From Streptococcus sp. SN-1 (lineage in GTDB: Bacteria; Bacillota; Bacilli; Lactobacillales; Streptococcaceae): DNA of 64,000 nt. The DNA lies in NCBI RefSeq assembly GCF_041154385.1, contig NZ_AP028929.1:434001-498000 (forward strand). Reading direction: 5' to 3'. The translations under genes and the position numbers were made by a program. The first letter of the stretch is position 1; each line of letters starts with the position of its first letter. Shown here one piece after another: positions 12,901 through 19,997 of the stretch. Under the pieces are notes generated by a model. It was not told the origin of the DNA. It searched no databases and was given only the letters and a program-made list of their open reading frames with translations.

Positions 12901-15900
12901 TACATCAGCAAGCACAAGTGCGGTAGCGTCTACGTCAGCAAGCACAAGCGCTGTAGCGTCTACATCAGCCTCAACAAGTGCCGTAGCGTCTACGTCAGCA
13001 AGCACAAGCGCCGTAGCGTCTACCTCAGCAAGTACTAGCGCAGTAGCCTCTACGTCAGCAAGTACAAGTGCCGTAGCGTCTACCTCAGCCTCAACAAGTG
13101 CCGTAGCGTCTACCTCAGCCTCAACAAGCGCAGTAGCGTCTACCTCAGCAAGCACAAGCGCAGTAGCCTCTACCTCAGCATCAACAAGTGCCGTAGCGTC
13201 TACCTCAGCGTCAACAAGTGCGGTAGCGTCTACCTCAGCATCAACAAGCGCAGTAGCGTCTACGTCAGCGTCAACAAGTGCGGTAGCGTCTACCTCAGCA
13301 AGCACAAGCGCTGTAGCATCTACGTCAGCGTCAACAAGTGCCGTAGCCTCTACATCAGCAAGCACAAGCGCTGTAGCGTCTACATCAGCCTCAACAAGTG
13401 CCGTAGCGTCTACGTCAGCAAGCACAAGCGCAGTAGCGTCTACCTCAGCGTCAACAAGTGCGGTAGCGTCTACTTCAGCGTCAACAAGTGCGGTAGCGTC
13501 TACGTCAGCATCAACAAGTGCTGTAGCCTCTACATCAGCAAGTACTAGCGCAGTAGCCTCTACCTCAGCATCAACAAGTGCCGTAGCGTCTACCTCAGCA
13601 TCAACAAGTGCCGTAGCGTCTACATCAGCGTCAACAAGTGCCGTAGCGTCTACGTCAGCATCAACAAGCGCAGTAGCCTCTACATCAGCAAGTACAAGCG
13701 CAGTAGCGTCTACATCAGCAAGTACAAGCGCCGTAGCGTCTACCTCAGCATCAACAAGTGCCGTAGCGTCTACATCAGCAAGCACAAGTGCCGTAGCATC
13801 TACCTCAGCGTCAACAAGCGCAGTAGCCTCTACCTCAGCAAGCACAAGTGCGGTAGCGTCTACATCAGCATCAACAAGTGCGGTAGCCTCTACATCAGCA
13901 AGTACTAGCGCTGTAGCCTCTACATCAGCAAGCACAAGCGCCGTAGCGTCTACCTCAGCGTCAACAAGTGCAGTAGCGTCTACCTCAGCATCAACAAGCG
14001 CTGTAGCATCTACGTCAGCAAGTACAAGCGCCGTAGCATCTACGTCAGCAAGTACAAGCGCAGTAGCGTCTACCTCAGCGTCAACAAGTGCTGTAGCGTC
14101 TACCTCAGCAAGCACAAGCGCAGTAGCCTCTACCTCAGCAAGCACAAGTGCAGTAGCCTCTACCTCAGCATCAACAAGTGCCGTAGCGTCTACCTCAGCA
14201 AGCACAAGTGCGGTAGCGTCTACGTCAGCAAGCACAAGCGCAGTAGCGTCTACGTCAGCCAGCACAAGCGCCGTAGCGTCTACCTCAGCCAGCACAAGCG
14301 CCGTAGCCTCTACCTCAGCATCGACTAGCGCCGTAGCCTCTACCTCAGCCAGCACAAGTGCGGTAGCGTCTACCTCAGCGTCAACAAGTGCTGTAGCGTC
14401 TACCTCAGCAAGCACAAGCGCAGTAGCCTCTACCTCAGCAAGCACAAGTGCAGTAGCCTCTACCTCAGCATCAACAAGTGCCGTAGCGTCTACCTCAGCA
14501 AGCACAAGTGCGGTAGCGTCTACGTCAGCAAGCACAAGCGCAGTAGCGTCTACGTCAGCCAGCACAAGCGCCGTAGCGTCTACCTCAGCCAGCACAAGCG
14601 CCGTAGCCTCTACCTCAGCATCGACTAGCGCCGTAGCCTCTACCTCAGCAAGCACAAGTGCGGTAGCGTCTACCTCAGCCAGCACAAGCGCCGTAGCGTC
14701 TACCTCAGCATCGACTAGCGCCGTAGCCTCTACGTCAGCGTCAACAAGTGCAGTAGCGTCTACCTCAGCATCAACAAGTGCGGTAGCGTCTACCTCAGCA
14801 AGCACAAGCGCAGTAGCGTCTACCTCAGCAAGTACTAGCGCTGTAGCGTCTACGTCAGCGTCAACAAGTGCCGTAGCGTCTACCTCAGCCTCAACAAGCG
14901 CAGTAGCGTCTACCTCAGCCTCAACAAGCGCAGTAGCGTCTACCTCAGCAAGCACAAGCGCAGTAGCCTCTACCTCAGCATCAACAAGTGCCGTAGCGTC
15001 TACCTCAGCGTCAACAAGTGCGGTAGCGTCTACCTCAGCATCAACAAGCGCAGTAGCGTCTACGTCAGCGTCAACAAGTGCGGTAGCGTCTACGTCAGCG
15101 TCAACAAGCGCAGTAGCCTCTACATCAGCGTCAACAAGTGCAGTAGCGTCTACCTCAGCATCAACTAGCGCGGTAGCCTCTACGTCAGCATCAACAAGTG
15201 CAGTAGCGTCTACCTCAGCATCAACAAGTGCGGTAGCATCTACCTCAGCAAGCACAAGCGCAGTAGCGTCTACCTCAGCAAGTACTAGCGCAGTAGCCTC
15301 TACCTCAGCATCAACAAGTGCCGTAGCGTCTACCTCAGCGTCAACAAGTGCGGTAGCGTCTACGTCAGCATCAACAAGTGCGGTAGCCTCTACATCAGCA
15401 AGTACTAGCGCTGTAGCGTCTACGTCAGCGTCAACAAGTGCGGTAGCGTCTACGTCAGCGTCAACAAGCGCAGTAGCCTCTACATCAGCGTCAACAAGTG
15501 CCGTAGCGTCTACCTCAGCATCAACTAGCGCGGTAGCCTCTACGTCAGCATCAACAAGTGCGGTAGCGTCTACGTCAGCAAGCACAAGCGCAGTAGCGTC
15601 TACCTCAGCAAGTACTAGCGCAGTAGCCTCTACCTCAGCAAGCACAAGTGCAGTAGCCTCTACCTCAGCATCAACAAGTGCCGTAGCGTCTACCTCAGCA
15701 AGCACAAGTGCGGTAGCGTCTACGTCAGCAAGCACAAGCGCAGTAGCGTCTACGTCAGCCAGCACAAGCGCCGTAGCGTCTACCTCAGCCAGCACAAGCG
15801 CCGTAGCCTCTACCTCAGCATCGACTAGCGCCGTAGCCTCTACCTCAGCCAGCACAAGTGCGGTAGCGTCTACCTCAGCGTCAACAAGTGCTGTAGCGTC

Positions 15901-18900
15901 TACCTCAGCAAGCACAAGCGCAGTAGCCTCTACCTCAGCAAGCACAAGTGCAGTAGCCTCTACCTCAGCATCAACAAGTGCCGTAGCGTCTACCTCAGCA
16001 AGCACAAGTGCGGTAGCGTCTACGTCAGCAAGCACAAGCGCAGTAGCGTCTACGTCAGCCAGCACAAGCGCCGTAGCGTCTACCTCAGCCAGCACAAGCG
16101 CCGTAGCCTCTACCTCAGCATCGACTAGCGCCGTAGCCTCTACCTCAGCAAGCACAAGTGCGGTAGCGTCTACCTCAGCCAGCACAAGCGCCGTAGCGTC
16201 TACCTCAGCATCGACTAGCGCCGTAGCCTCTACGTCAGCGTCAACAAGTGCAGTAGCGTCTACCTCAGCATCAACAAGTGCGGTAGCGTCTACCTCAGCA
16301 AGCACAAGCGCAGTAGCGTCTACCTCAGCAAGTACTAGCGCTGTAGCGTCTACGTCAGCGTCAACAAGTGCCGTAGCGTCTACCTCAGCCTCAACAAGCG
16401 CAGTAGCGTCTACCTCAGCAAGCACAAGCGCAGTAGCCTCTACCTCAGCATCAACAAGTGCCGTAGCGTCTACCTCAGCGTCAACAAGTGCGGTAGCGTC
16501 TACCTCAGCATCAACAAGCGCAGTAGCGTCTACGTCAGCGTCAACAAGTGCGGTAGCGTCTACGTCAGCGTCAACAAGCGCAGTAGCCTCTACATCAGCG
16601 TCAACAAGTGCAGTAGCGTCTACCTCAGCATCAACTAGCGCGGTAGCCTCTACGTCAGCATCAACAAGTGCAGTAGCGTCTACCTCAGCATCAACAAGTG
16701 CGGTAGCATCTACCTCAGCAAGCACAAGCGCAGTAGCGTCTACCTCAGCAAGTACTAGCGCAGTAGCCTCTACCTCAGCATCAACAAGTGCCGTAGCGTC
16801 TACCTCAGCGTCAACAAGTGCGGTAGCGTCTACGTCAGCATCAACAAGTGCGGTAGCCTCTACATCAGCAAGTACTAGCGCTGTAGCGTCTACGTCAGCG
16901 TCAACAAGTGCGGTAGCGTCTACGTCAGCGTCAACAAGCGCAGTAGCCTCTACATCAGCGTCAACAAGTGCCGTAGCGTCTACCTCAGCATCAACTAGCG
17001 CGGTAGCCTCTACGTCAGCATCAACAAGTGCGGTAGCGTCTACGTCAGCAAGCACAAGCGCAGTAGCGTCTACCTCAGCAAGTACTAGCGCAGTAGCCTC
17101 TACCTCAGCATCAACAAGTGCCGTAGCGTCTACCTCAGCGTCAACAAGTGCGGTAGCGTCTACTTCAGCGTCAACAAGTGCGGTAGCGTCTACGTCAGCA
17201 TCAACAAGTGCGGTAGCCTCTACATCAGCAAGTACTAGCGCAGTAGCCTCTACATCAGCAAGCACAAGCGCCGTAGCGTCTACCTCAGCGTCAACAAGTG
17301 CTGTAGCGTCTACGTCAGCGTCAACAAGTGCCGTAGCCTCTACGTCAGCAAGTACAAGTGCGGTAGCATCTACATCAGCAAGTACAAGTGCTGTAGCATC
17401 TACATCAGCAAGTACAAGTGCTGTAGCTTCTACATCAGCAAGCACAAGCGCCGTAGCTTCTACCTCAGCATCAACAAGTGCGGTAGCCTCTACCTCAGCA
17501 AGCACAAGTGCCGTAGCGTCTACATCAGCGTCAACTAGCGCCGTAGCGTCTACCTCAGCAAGCACAAGTGCGGTAGCGTCTACCTCAGCAAGTACAAGTG
17601 CTGTAGCTTCTACCTCAGCAAGCACAAGCGCTGTAGCTTCTACCTCAGCAAGCACAAGCGCAGTAGCGTCTACATCAGCATCAACTAGCGCCGTAGCGTC
17701 TACGTCAGCCTCAACAAGTGCAGTAGCGTCTACCTCAGCGTCAACAAGCGCCGTAGCGTCTACATCAGCATCAACAAGTGCCGTAGCCTCTACCTCAGCA
17801 AGTACTAGCGCTGTAGCATCTACCTCAGCGTCAACAAGTGCGGTAGCTTCTACATCAGCATCAACCAGTGCCGTAGCGTCTACCTCAGCAAGCACAAGCG
17901 CTGTAGCTTCTACATCAGCAAGTACTAGTGCTGTAGCATCTACCTCAGCGTCAACAAGTGCGGTAGCCTCTACTTCAGCGTCAACAAGTGCGGTAGCCTC
18001 TACATCAGCAAGCACAAGCGCCGTAGCGTCTACATCAGCAAGCACAAGCGCAGTAGCGTCTACATCAGCGTCAACAAGTACGTCAACTTCAACAGGTGTA
18101 AGTACATCAATTTCAACAAGTACAAGTACTTCAATAAACACACCAGCTGATAAGACAGTCGTATCTGATCCAAACGCTTTAACTCCAGAAGAGAAGAAAG
18201 TGATCGAAGACAAGGTCAAAGCTGTTAACCCAGGCTCTACAGTAGTAGTAACTAACAATGGTACTACTACCGTCACAACACCATCAGGTAAGACAGCGGT
18301 TATCCCAGGTGTAGACTTGACTAAGACAGAGAAATCTGTACCGACACCAAATGCTGGAAATGATATCGTTAAACCAGCTGATAAGACAGTCGTATCTGAT
18401 CCAAACGCTTTAACTCCAGAAGAGAAGAAAGTGATCGAAGACAAGGTCAAAGCTGTTAACCCAGGCTCTACAGTAGTAGTAACTAACAATGGTACTACTA
18501 CCGTCACAACACCATCAGGTAAGACAGCGGTTATCCCAGGTGTAGACTTGACTAAGACAGAGAAATCTGTACCGACACCAAATGCTGGAAATGACATCGT
18601 TAAACCAGCCGATAAGACAGTTGTATCTGATCCAAACGCTTTAACTCCAGAAGAGAAGAAAGTGATCGAAGATAAGGTCAAAGCTGTTAACCCAGGCTCT
18701 ACAGTAGTAGTAACTAACAATGGTACTACTACCGTCACAACACCGTCAGGTAAGACAGCGGTTATCCCAGGTGTAGACTTGACTAAGACAGAGAAATCTG
18801 TACCGACACCAAATGCAGGCAATGACATCGTTAAACCAGCCGATAAGACAGTTGTATCTGATCCAAACGCTTTAACTCCAGAAGAGAAGAAAGTGATCGA

Positions 18901-19951
18901 AGACAAGGTCAAAGCTGTTAACCCAGGTTCTACAGTAGTAGTAACTAACAATGGTACTACTACCGTCACAACACCATCAGGTAAGACAGCGGTTATTCCA
19001 GGTGTAGACTTGACTAAGACAGAGAAATCTGTACCGACACCAAATGCTGGAAATGACATCGTTAAACCAGCCGATAAGACAGTTGTATCTGATCCAAACG
19101 CTTTAACTCTAGAAGAGAAGAAAGTGATCGAAGACAAGGTCAAAGCCGTTAACCCAGGCTCTACAGTAGTAGTAACTAACAATGGTACTACTACCGTCAC
19201 AACACCATCAGGTAAGACAGCCGTTATTCCAGGTGTAGACTTGACTAAGACAGAAAAAGATGTAACGAAACCAAATGCAGGCAATGACATCGTTACACCA
19301 GCCGATAAGACAGTTGTATCTGATCCAAACGCTTTAACTCCAGAAGAGAAGAAAGTTATTGAAGATAAGGTCAAAGCAGTCAACCCAGGCTCTATAGTAG
19401 TGGTAACTAACAATGGTACTACTACCGTCACAACACCATCAGGTAAGACAGCCGTTATTCCAGGTGTAGACTTGACTAAGTCAGGAGACATTACAACTAG
19501 ACCAAATGAAGGCAATGACATCGTTACACCAGCCGATAAGACAGTTGTATCTAATCCAGATGCTTTAACTCCAGAAGAGAAGAAAGTGATCGAAGACAAG
19601 GTCAAAGCCGTTAACCCAGGTTCTACAGTAGTGGTAGATGACAAGGGTAACGCAACCGTCACAACACCATCAGGTAAGACAGCGGTGATTCCAGGTGCAG
19701 ATTTGACTAAGACAGAAGAAGATGTAATGAAACCAAGCACAGCACCTTCTGAGTCAGAATCAACACTTGCATCTACATCAGCAGACACATTATCTTCTGA
19801 AACACCATCAGAATCAGCAGGTAAGTCAAGACAGCAATTGCCAAATACAGGTACAGAAGCTTCCAAATCATCTGTACTCCTTGGAGCTTTGGCAGCTGTG
19901 ACTGGTTTAGGTCTGTTTGCGAAACGCCGTAAACGTGATGATGAGGAGTAA
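905..19951 (+). CDS. Giant serine-rich repeat glycoprotein adhesin (accessory-Sec substrate, LPNTG-anchored)
   Basis: A 6348-residue surface protein. The N-terminus has the long accessory-Sec signal peptide: a basic region with KSGKHW (23-28), a hydrophobic core (about 68-90) and likely cleavage after VYA (92). A short Ser-rich region (about 126-196) precedes a helical stretch and a unique region (about 360-760), probably the ligand-binding part; I do not recognise its fold. Ig/Rib/cadherin-like domains follow to about 1515, then two 622-residue copies (about 1516-2739), the decapeptide array (2751-5726), seven 77-residue repeats (about 5747-6285), LPNTG at 6312-6316, a membrane span and the tail AKRRKRDDEE. 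Family members are O-glycosylated on the Ser/Thr repeats, exported by SecA2/SecY2/Asp and anchored by sortase; every partner except sortase is encoded downstream. It is longer than PsrP of pneumococcus TIGR4 (4776 aa) and has a different repeat, so I assign no symbol. The start is fixed by the RBS and signal peptide. Confidence 0.95.
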   Translation: MFFRRQEGEYRETDRVTRFKLIKSGKHWLRASTSQFGLFKVLRGGVDAAQVTTEVIEEQSANTLTGLDILKGIAAAGTVLGGAVATQTTVYANDALEKTVESNQTLANTDTVTLGTVKDQEGAQADSLSVSVSQSQSLSEEASKNASKHLSESESQSVSTSTSVSTSASASASTSAVASTSASTSAVTSASQSQAGVTSELAKPATSETASNKETSVRKEDAANVTADAALSKVITDSLASLQAVETRLSQITSTTSSLVDTTTTAAVATTVSAESNKKAQEDRKRLSKISATMGEYLAKSIGLPNTEAAVAKVNAAVTAIEEALKNPNADLTAVIKQATSAQNSIVNAVLRAHNGKRSHLNGKQMARGVHLLARNPQLGSNAINHFVEDRGNGEKVTYLTSGESDSVKARVEHETFMKATPKFDSNGKVTSIVWTVMTNPAQTMNRTQNTQWFQIPTEVNMPTEIYRTTYTRRVTGQADADFANLPVSNNPAEFPTEYKNNDRNGSVEVIRNFDKVSLNNGDQQFNLLKKVAAHSTQGWGGVYKTLWEQHVKDKIIWSNDPRTIYKHVYVGDQGRVSVMRFETTVPTNVTNAQLRDMTFLYGQGTQATSWAGSAAHKNPLKLTVQQAYPFAARDGGTYIVNQVEAPYNTSEFNKAGLKWWYSNNDPNQAYVDPNQYLVHPGTQDYSGKKGPDGTKIDFYQGNNLVAKNQIGRTPGVFEYNIRRVFPNNEGTVNTPVKFVVKPKTPEITTTLQENVSSQNITVGNATPNKKVYLYKNGGNRPEDILETTANGQGVATFNNVSMANGDTFRAKVKIDNQASYQDKNGATKNYVESEFSNAVTARFTDTEKPKITKIVVNKGAKVDDTNPRKILVYREEEIDVDIKLTDNLKRLDKIKVRDNDGNATAPSGKFETNDIVDNSKQTVMNFTTNQNRLGQENNATDTQPSVVKLTGHVGKAYTGNLGSWTRYVAGYDHVGLTNDDGTKNDSNAAKIIVEYRAQAEKYAPTAATQNVDIKADGRVRFDNPETYITNRSSLPTNGTTAGTKTTYAWADAEPTNWTAGQHTRDIIVTYPDGSTDRVTVQFNASDNIAPNVTVQGKTLSTTRPTESDAPLFTVYRGATFNPIVKAWDNSGKLTKLQVKNLPGGVTSGNFAEQNGKTESNQYSGRLINGTVNDNQALGTHIAEVVVSDGTTEVTRYMKYRIVDVVPKNLDTNGEVYKNMGDKLGDAHYYIGTTSNGNLEDDKYFPGGMNFDKWKNAQRGDATREDLINTNPGKWTYNAIATFPDDTKDEASTTRTTFTPSEREVRVGFVLKPSRPEITPLLNGDVTVAPKTSETTVNRMEVTYTPTDSSTNKTLTARKASNGTWSLNETPSGVTINSSTGVVSLPERVTKDGSTLSAFTYTSDNRASDESSTRLVVDKEAPVIIATNGTATTGENVDIPLTVVDTGVGLADTNGVVITGLPAGLSYSNGKITGTTTAPAGSYPVTIVAKDKLGNSNAKNPTRITITVQTQASKYNVTTKNNGNFYAVQDEAVANLIPRDFVNGTIPETAKVTWKTAPTTGDVGSGKTAVLTITYPDRSTTDLNYTYQVYPKLETKTNNNQTGNFHAFKNYNRIGGHTSVYTNMGVNTGFNNPDIPMKWEYSYRLNNEGAERKSTGNNPTFSSVWHTEDKDPENQTHKTRYTLNATYPTGRFGAVSADNPALTTSTQWDYAVYEYTKAKDVFETTQGDLAGLGSIVETPKDATKPTDGRTEVPEGTTFVWHNGEKPDNTTVANPGFSIHRISMTLPGDSSNTVHTLPVDREVKVLVKVNPKTPVIVENTISEKGGLPNQSIQIDNVVPGATVSLTIAGKTITKTAGSNATSVTFDATDLQPVYAANNGLLPVGDITVNQAVTRRDPSDNTDKVLTSATATGTIARETVAPVAQDTVVEVWDEKTKTWKAVPKSTDASGLVTHTFYAGDKLRFTTKFTDNSDKIANTVVRQGSNTASATDNVLHSTWGTAAPNNITTVTPSTATSPATVVQEGTVRADLQHTEGQHVTRAIVAEDVVGNRSEGSRFRLKQGKLAEKYPGVDPTTKFVVADAANLTPEEKVQVLAAIRAANPQTDRKITNYTQNENGSVTITYADGTTNTVQPNVKYGVEKVSDRFYAISDETLADLDPRKFVRGVGNKALPDNTQVTWKTGSEPTFDTLGERTATLLVTHPDGTTDEIPYNYTIYPKVETHTNNGLTGEFEINKGWNHMGGHTQVYTNLNDPAFPSGTNWSYRYNTEQGATETTANRPTFSAIWNNDKLGKETYTVKATYGVSRFGTITPENTELSSEVSFNYTVLEYTAKQVFETTVGDTAPLASIIANAKEAVKPVDGSPEALAPTGFAWNTNQTPDAAAVANPGYVTRNVKMTLRDSSGKTRDINIPVTIKVNLTTPQIADDQVTNTGGLPNRGITVTNVTPGATVTLRIGSKEIPKTVPAGATSVAFGADELADSNGLLPTGNVTVTQTKQVTNPTTGATEDFTASATTTITKETEAPNVEYKVQIKNAAGEWEDAPKKVVRTGRPEGYEIFAGDEYRVVVTSTDNSGKIRNLELFDGKTGQSNFLSSNRTSGGVANNITATPTVATKDTPAKREITGKFNENETWSSTNVWTRTFRSKDLSENETETPAFLVVQGKLNEKFPGKVPATVQVSNATTPSADDKEKILAAVKGSNPQDANRIRDYAIKGDGAVVDGKVTVIITYKDGTTNEVKVPVSDSDRKSEQASQSASTSAVASTSASTSAVASTSASTSAVASTSASTSAVASTSASTSAVASTSASTSAVASTSASTSAVASTSASTSAVASTSASTSAVASTSASTSAVASTSASTSAVASTSASTSAVASTSASTSAVASTSASTSTVASTSASTSAVASTSASTSAVASTSASTSAVASTSASTSAVASTSASTSAVASTSASTSAVASTSASTSAVASTSASTSAVASTSASTSAVASTSASTSAVASTSASTSAVASTSASTSAVASTSASTSAVASTSASTSAVASTSASTSAVASTSASTSAVASTSASTSAVASTSASTSAVASTSASTSAVASTSASTSAVASTSASTSAVASTSASTSAVASTSASTSAVASTSASTSAVASTSASTSAVASTSASTSAVASTSASTSAVASTSASTSAVASTSASTSAVASTSASTSAVASTSASTSAVASTSASTSAVASTSASTSAVASTSASTSAVASTSASTSAVASTSASTSAVASTSASTSAVASTSASTSAVASTSASTSAVASTSASTSAVASTSASTSAVASTSASTSAVASTSASTSAVASTSASTSAVASTSASTSAVASTSASTSAVASTSASTSAVASTSASTSAVASTSASTSAVASTSASTSAVASTSASTSAVASTSASTSAVASTSASTSAVASTSASTSAVASTSASTSAVASTSASTSAVASTSASTSAVASTSASTSAVASTSASTSAVASTSASTSAVASTSASTSAVASTSASTSAVASTSASTSAVASTSASTSAVASTSASTSAVASTSASTSAVASTSASTSAVASTSASTSAVASTSASTSAVASTSASTSAVASTSASTSAVASTSASTSAVASTSASTSAVASTSASTSAVASTSASTSAVASTSASTSAVASTSASTSAVASTSASTSAVASTSASTSAVASTSASTSAVASTSASTSAVASTSASTSAVASTSASTSAVASTSASTSAVASTSASTSAVASTSASTSAVASTSASTSAVASTSASTSAVASTSASTSAVASTSASTSAVASTSASTSAVASTSASTSAVASTSASTSAVASTSASTSAVASTSASTSAVASTSASTSAVASTSASTSAVASTSASTSAVASTSASTSAVASTSASTSAVASTSASTSAVASTSASTSAVASTSASTSAVASTSASTSAVASTSASTSAVASTSASTSAVASTSASTSAVASTSASTSAVASTSASTSAVASTSASTSAVASTSASTSAVASTSASTSAVASTSASTSAVASTSASTSAVASTSASTSAVASTSASTSAVASTSASTSAVASTSASTSAVASTSASTSAVASTSASTSAVASTSASTSAVASTSASTSAVASTSASTSAVASTSASTSAVASTSASTSAVASTSASTSAVASTSASTSAVASTSASTSAVASTSASTSAVASTSASTSAVASTSASTSAVASTSASTSAVASTSASTSAVASTSASTSAVASTSASTSAVASTSASTSAVASTSASTSAVASTSASTSAVASTSASTSAVASTSASTSAVASTSASTSAVASTSASTSAVASTSASTSAVASTSASTSAVASTSASTSAVASTSASTSAVASTSASTSAVASTSASTSAVASTSASTSAVASTSASTSAVASTSASTSAVASTSASTSAVASTSASTSAVASTSASTSAVASTSASTSAVASTSASTSAVASTSASTSAVASTSASTSAVASTSASTSAVASTSASTSAVASTSASTSAVASTSASTSAVASTSASTSAVASTSASTSAVASTSASTSAVASTSASTSAVASTSASTSAVASTSASTSAVASTSASTSAVASTSASTSAVASTSASTSAVASTSASTSAVASTSASTSAVASTSASTSAVASTSASTSAVASTSASTSAVASTSASTSAVASTSASTSAVASTSASTSAVASTSASTSAVASTSASTSAVASTSASTSAVASTSASTSAVASTSASTSAVASTSASTSAVASTSASTSAVASTSASTSAVASTSASTSAVASTSASTSAVASTSASTSAVASTSASTSAVASTSASTSAVASTSASTSAVASTSASTSAVASTSASTSAVASTSASTSAVASTSASTSAVASTSASTSAVASTSASTSAVASTSASTSAVASTSASTSAVASTSASTSAVASTSASTSAVASTSASTSAVASTSASTSAVASTSASTSAVASTSASTSAVASTSASTSAVASTSASTSAVASTSASTSAVASTSASTSAVASTSASTSAVASTSASTSAVASTSASTSAVASTSASTSAVASTSASTSAVASTSASTSAVASTSASTSAVASTSASTSAVASTSASTSAVASTSASTSAVASTSASTSAVASTSASTSAVASTSASTSAVASTSASTSAVASTSASTSAVASTSASTSAVASTSASTSAVASTSASTSAVASTSASTSAVASTSASTSAVASTSASTSAVASTSASTSAVASTSASTSAVASTSASTSAVASTSASTSAVASTSASTSAVASTSASTSAVASTSASTSAVASTSASTSAVASTSASTSAVASTSASTSAVASTSASTSAVASTSASTSAVASTSASTSAVASTSASTSAVASTSASTSAVASTSASTSAVASTSASTSAVASTSASTSAVASTSASTSAVASTSASTSAVASTSASTSAVASTSASTSAVASTSASTSAVASTSASTSAVASTSASTSAVASTSASTSAVASTSASTSAVASTSASTSAVASTSASTSAVASTSASTSAVASTSASTSAVASTSASTSAVASTSASTSAVASTSASTSAVASTSASTSAVASTSASTSAVASTSASTSAVASTSASTSAVASTSASTSAVASTSASTSAVASTSASTSAVASTSASTSAVASTSASTSAVASTSASTSAVASTSASTSAVASTSASTSAVASTSASTSAVASTSASTSAVASTSASTSAVASTSASTSAVASTSASTSAVASTSASTSTSTSTGVSTSISTSTSTSINTPADKTVVSDPNALTPEEKKVIEDKVKAVNPGSTVVVTNNGTTTVTTPSGKTAVIPGVDLTKTEKSVPTPNAGNDIVKPADKTVVSDPNALTPEEKKVIEDKVKAVNPGSTVVVTNNGTTTVTTPSGKTAVIPGVDLTKTEKSVPTPNAGNDIVKPADKTVVSDPNALTPEEKKVIEDKVKAVNPGSTVVVTNNGTTTVTTPSGKTAVIPGVDLTKTEKSVPTPNAGNDIVKPADKTVVSDPNALTPEEKKVIEDKVKAVNPGSTVVVTNNGTTTVTTPSGKTAVIPGVDLTKTEKSVPTPNAGNDIVKPADKTVVSDPNALTLEEKKVIEDKVKAVNPGSTVVVTNNGTTTVTTPSGKTAVIPGVDLTKTEKDVTKPNAGNDIVTPADKTVVSDPNALTPEEKKVIEDKVKAVNPGSIVVVTNNGTTTVTTPSGKTAVIPGVDLTKSGDITTRPNEGNDIVTPADKTVVSNPDALTPEEKKVIEDKVKAVNPGSTVVVDDKGNATVTTPSGKTAVIPGADLTKTEEDVMKPSTAPSESESTLASTSADTLSSETPSESAGKSRQQLPNTGTEASKSSVLLGALAAVTGLGLFAKRRKRDDEE
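5440..9120 (+). repeat. Tandem duplication of a 622-residue block inside the adhesin
   Basis: Two consecutive diverged copies, about 5440-7305 and 7306-9120, share the same order of landmarks. Each starts near FYAVQDE or FYAISDE, followed by VTWKT, a YPK-ET-TNN segment, GGHT-VYTN, VFETT, GGLPN, APV/APN, a DNS-KI segment and the closing KL-EK-PG. Each ends in an LTPEEK-like module with DGTTN. The copies are clearly homologous but far from identical, so the duplication is old. Confidence 0.85.
9155..18079 (+). repeat. Decapeptide array SRR2, about 297 copies of SASTSAVAST
   Basis: Every 30 bases encode one decapeptide, with no phase slip over 8.9 kb; each 60-base row holds exactly two units. 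Almost all differences between units are synonymous. One unit near 9559 carries STV instead of SAV. The array is the expected O-glycosylation region and forms a long stalk. It ends in a short degenerate Ser/Thr stretch with GVSTSIST before the 77-residue repeats. The same motif appears once in the short Ser-rich region near 1420-1475, a likely seed of the array. Confidence 0.97.
14131..17100 (+). repeat. 1.5-kb segmental tandem duplication within the decapeptide array
   Basis: The synonymous-codon pattern of 14131-15630 recurs in 15631-17100. Rows match base for base at an offset of 1500 up to about 14910, then at 1470 from 14941 onward, because the second copy lacks one 30-bp unit. Within the first copy, 14101-14400 is also largely repeated at 14401-14700. 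Parts of the same block appear again at 10381-10600. Confidence 0.85.
18143..19759 (+). repeat. Seven 77-residue C-terminal repeats of the adhesin
   Basis: The period is 231 bp, with copies starting near 18143, 18374, 18605, 18836, 19067, 19298 and 19529. Each copy contains ADKTVVSDPNALTPEEKK, then VKAVNPGS, a TTTVTTPSGKTAVIPG segment and LTKTE. The first five are almost identical in DNA, and copies six and seven diverge (SNPDALT and VVDDKGNATV in the last). They probably form a wall-spanning or stalk region just before the LPNTG anchor. Confidence 0.92.
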
Positions 19952-19997
19952 TCGGATTAAAAATACATAGAAAGTATTATTATTTCGATTTATGAAG

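Noticed and set aside
9155..18079. CRISPR-like array of 30-bp repeats
   Set aside because: The units are directly adjacent with no spacers, lie in one coding frame, and no cas gene is in the window.
9151..19866. A 10.7-kb open frame on the minus strand (3571 codons) across the array
   Set aside because: It is a by-product of the repeat: the antisense of a stop-free 30-bp unit stays open in every copy. It is a monotonous Asp/Glu-Val-Ala-Leu repeat with no RBS or promoter and runs through the 77-residue repeats for the same reason.
905..19951. Calling the adhesin psrP
   Set aside because: Architecture and locus agree, but the repeat unit and N-terminal unique region do not match what I remember of PsrP, so a symbol would be a guess.
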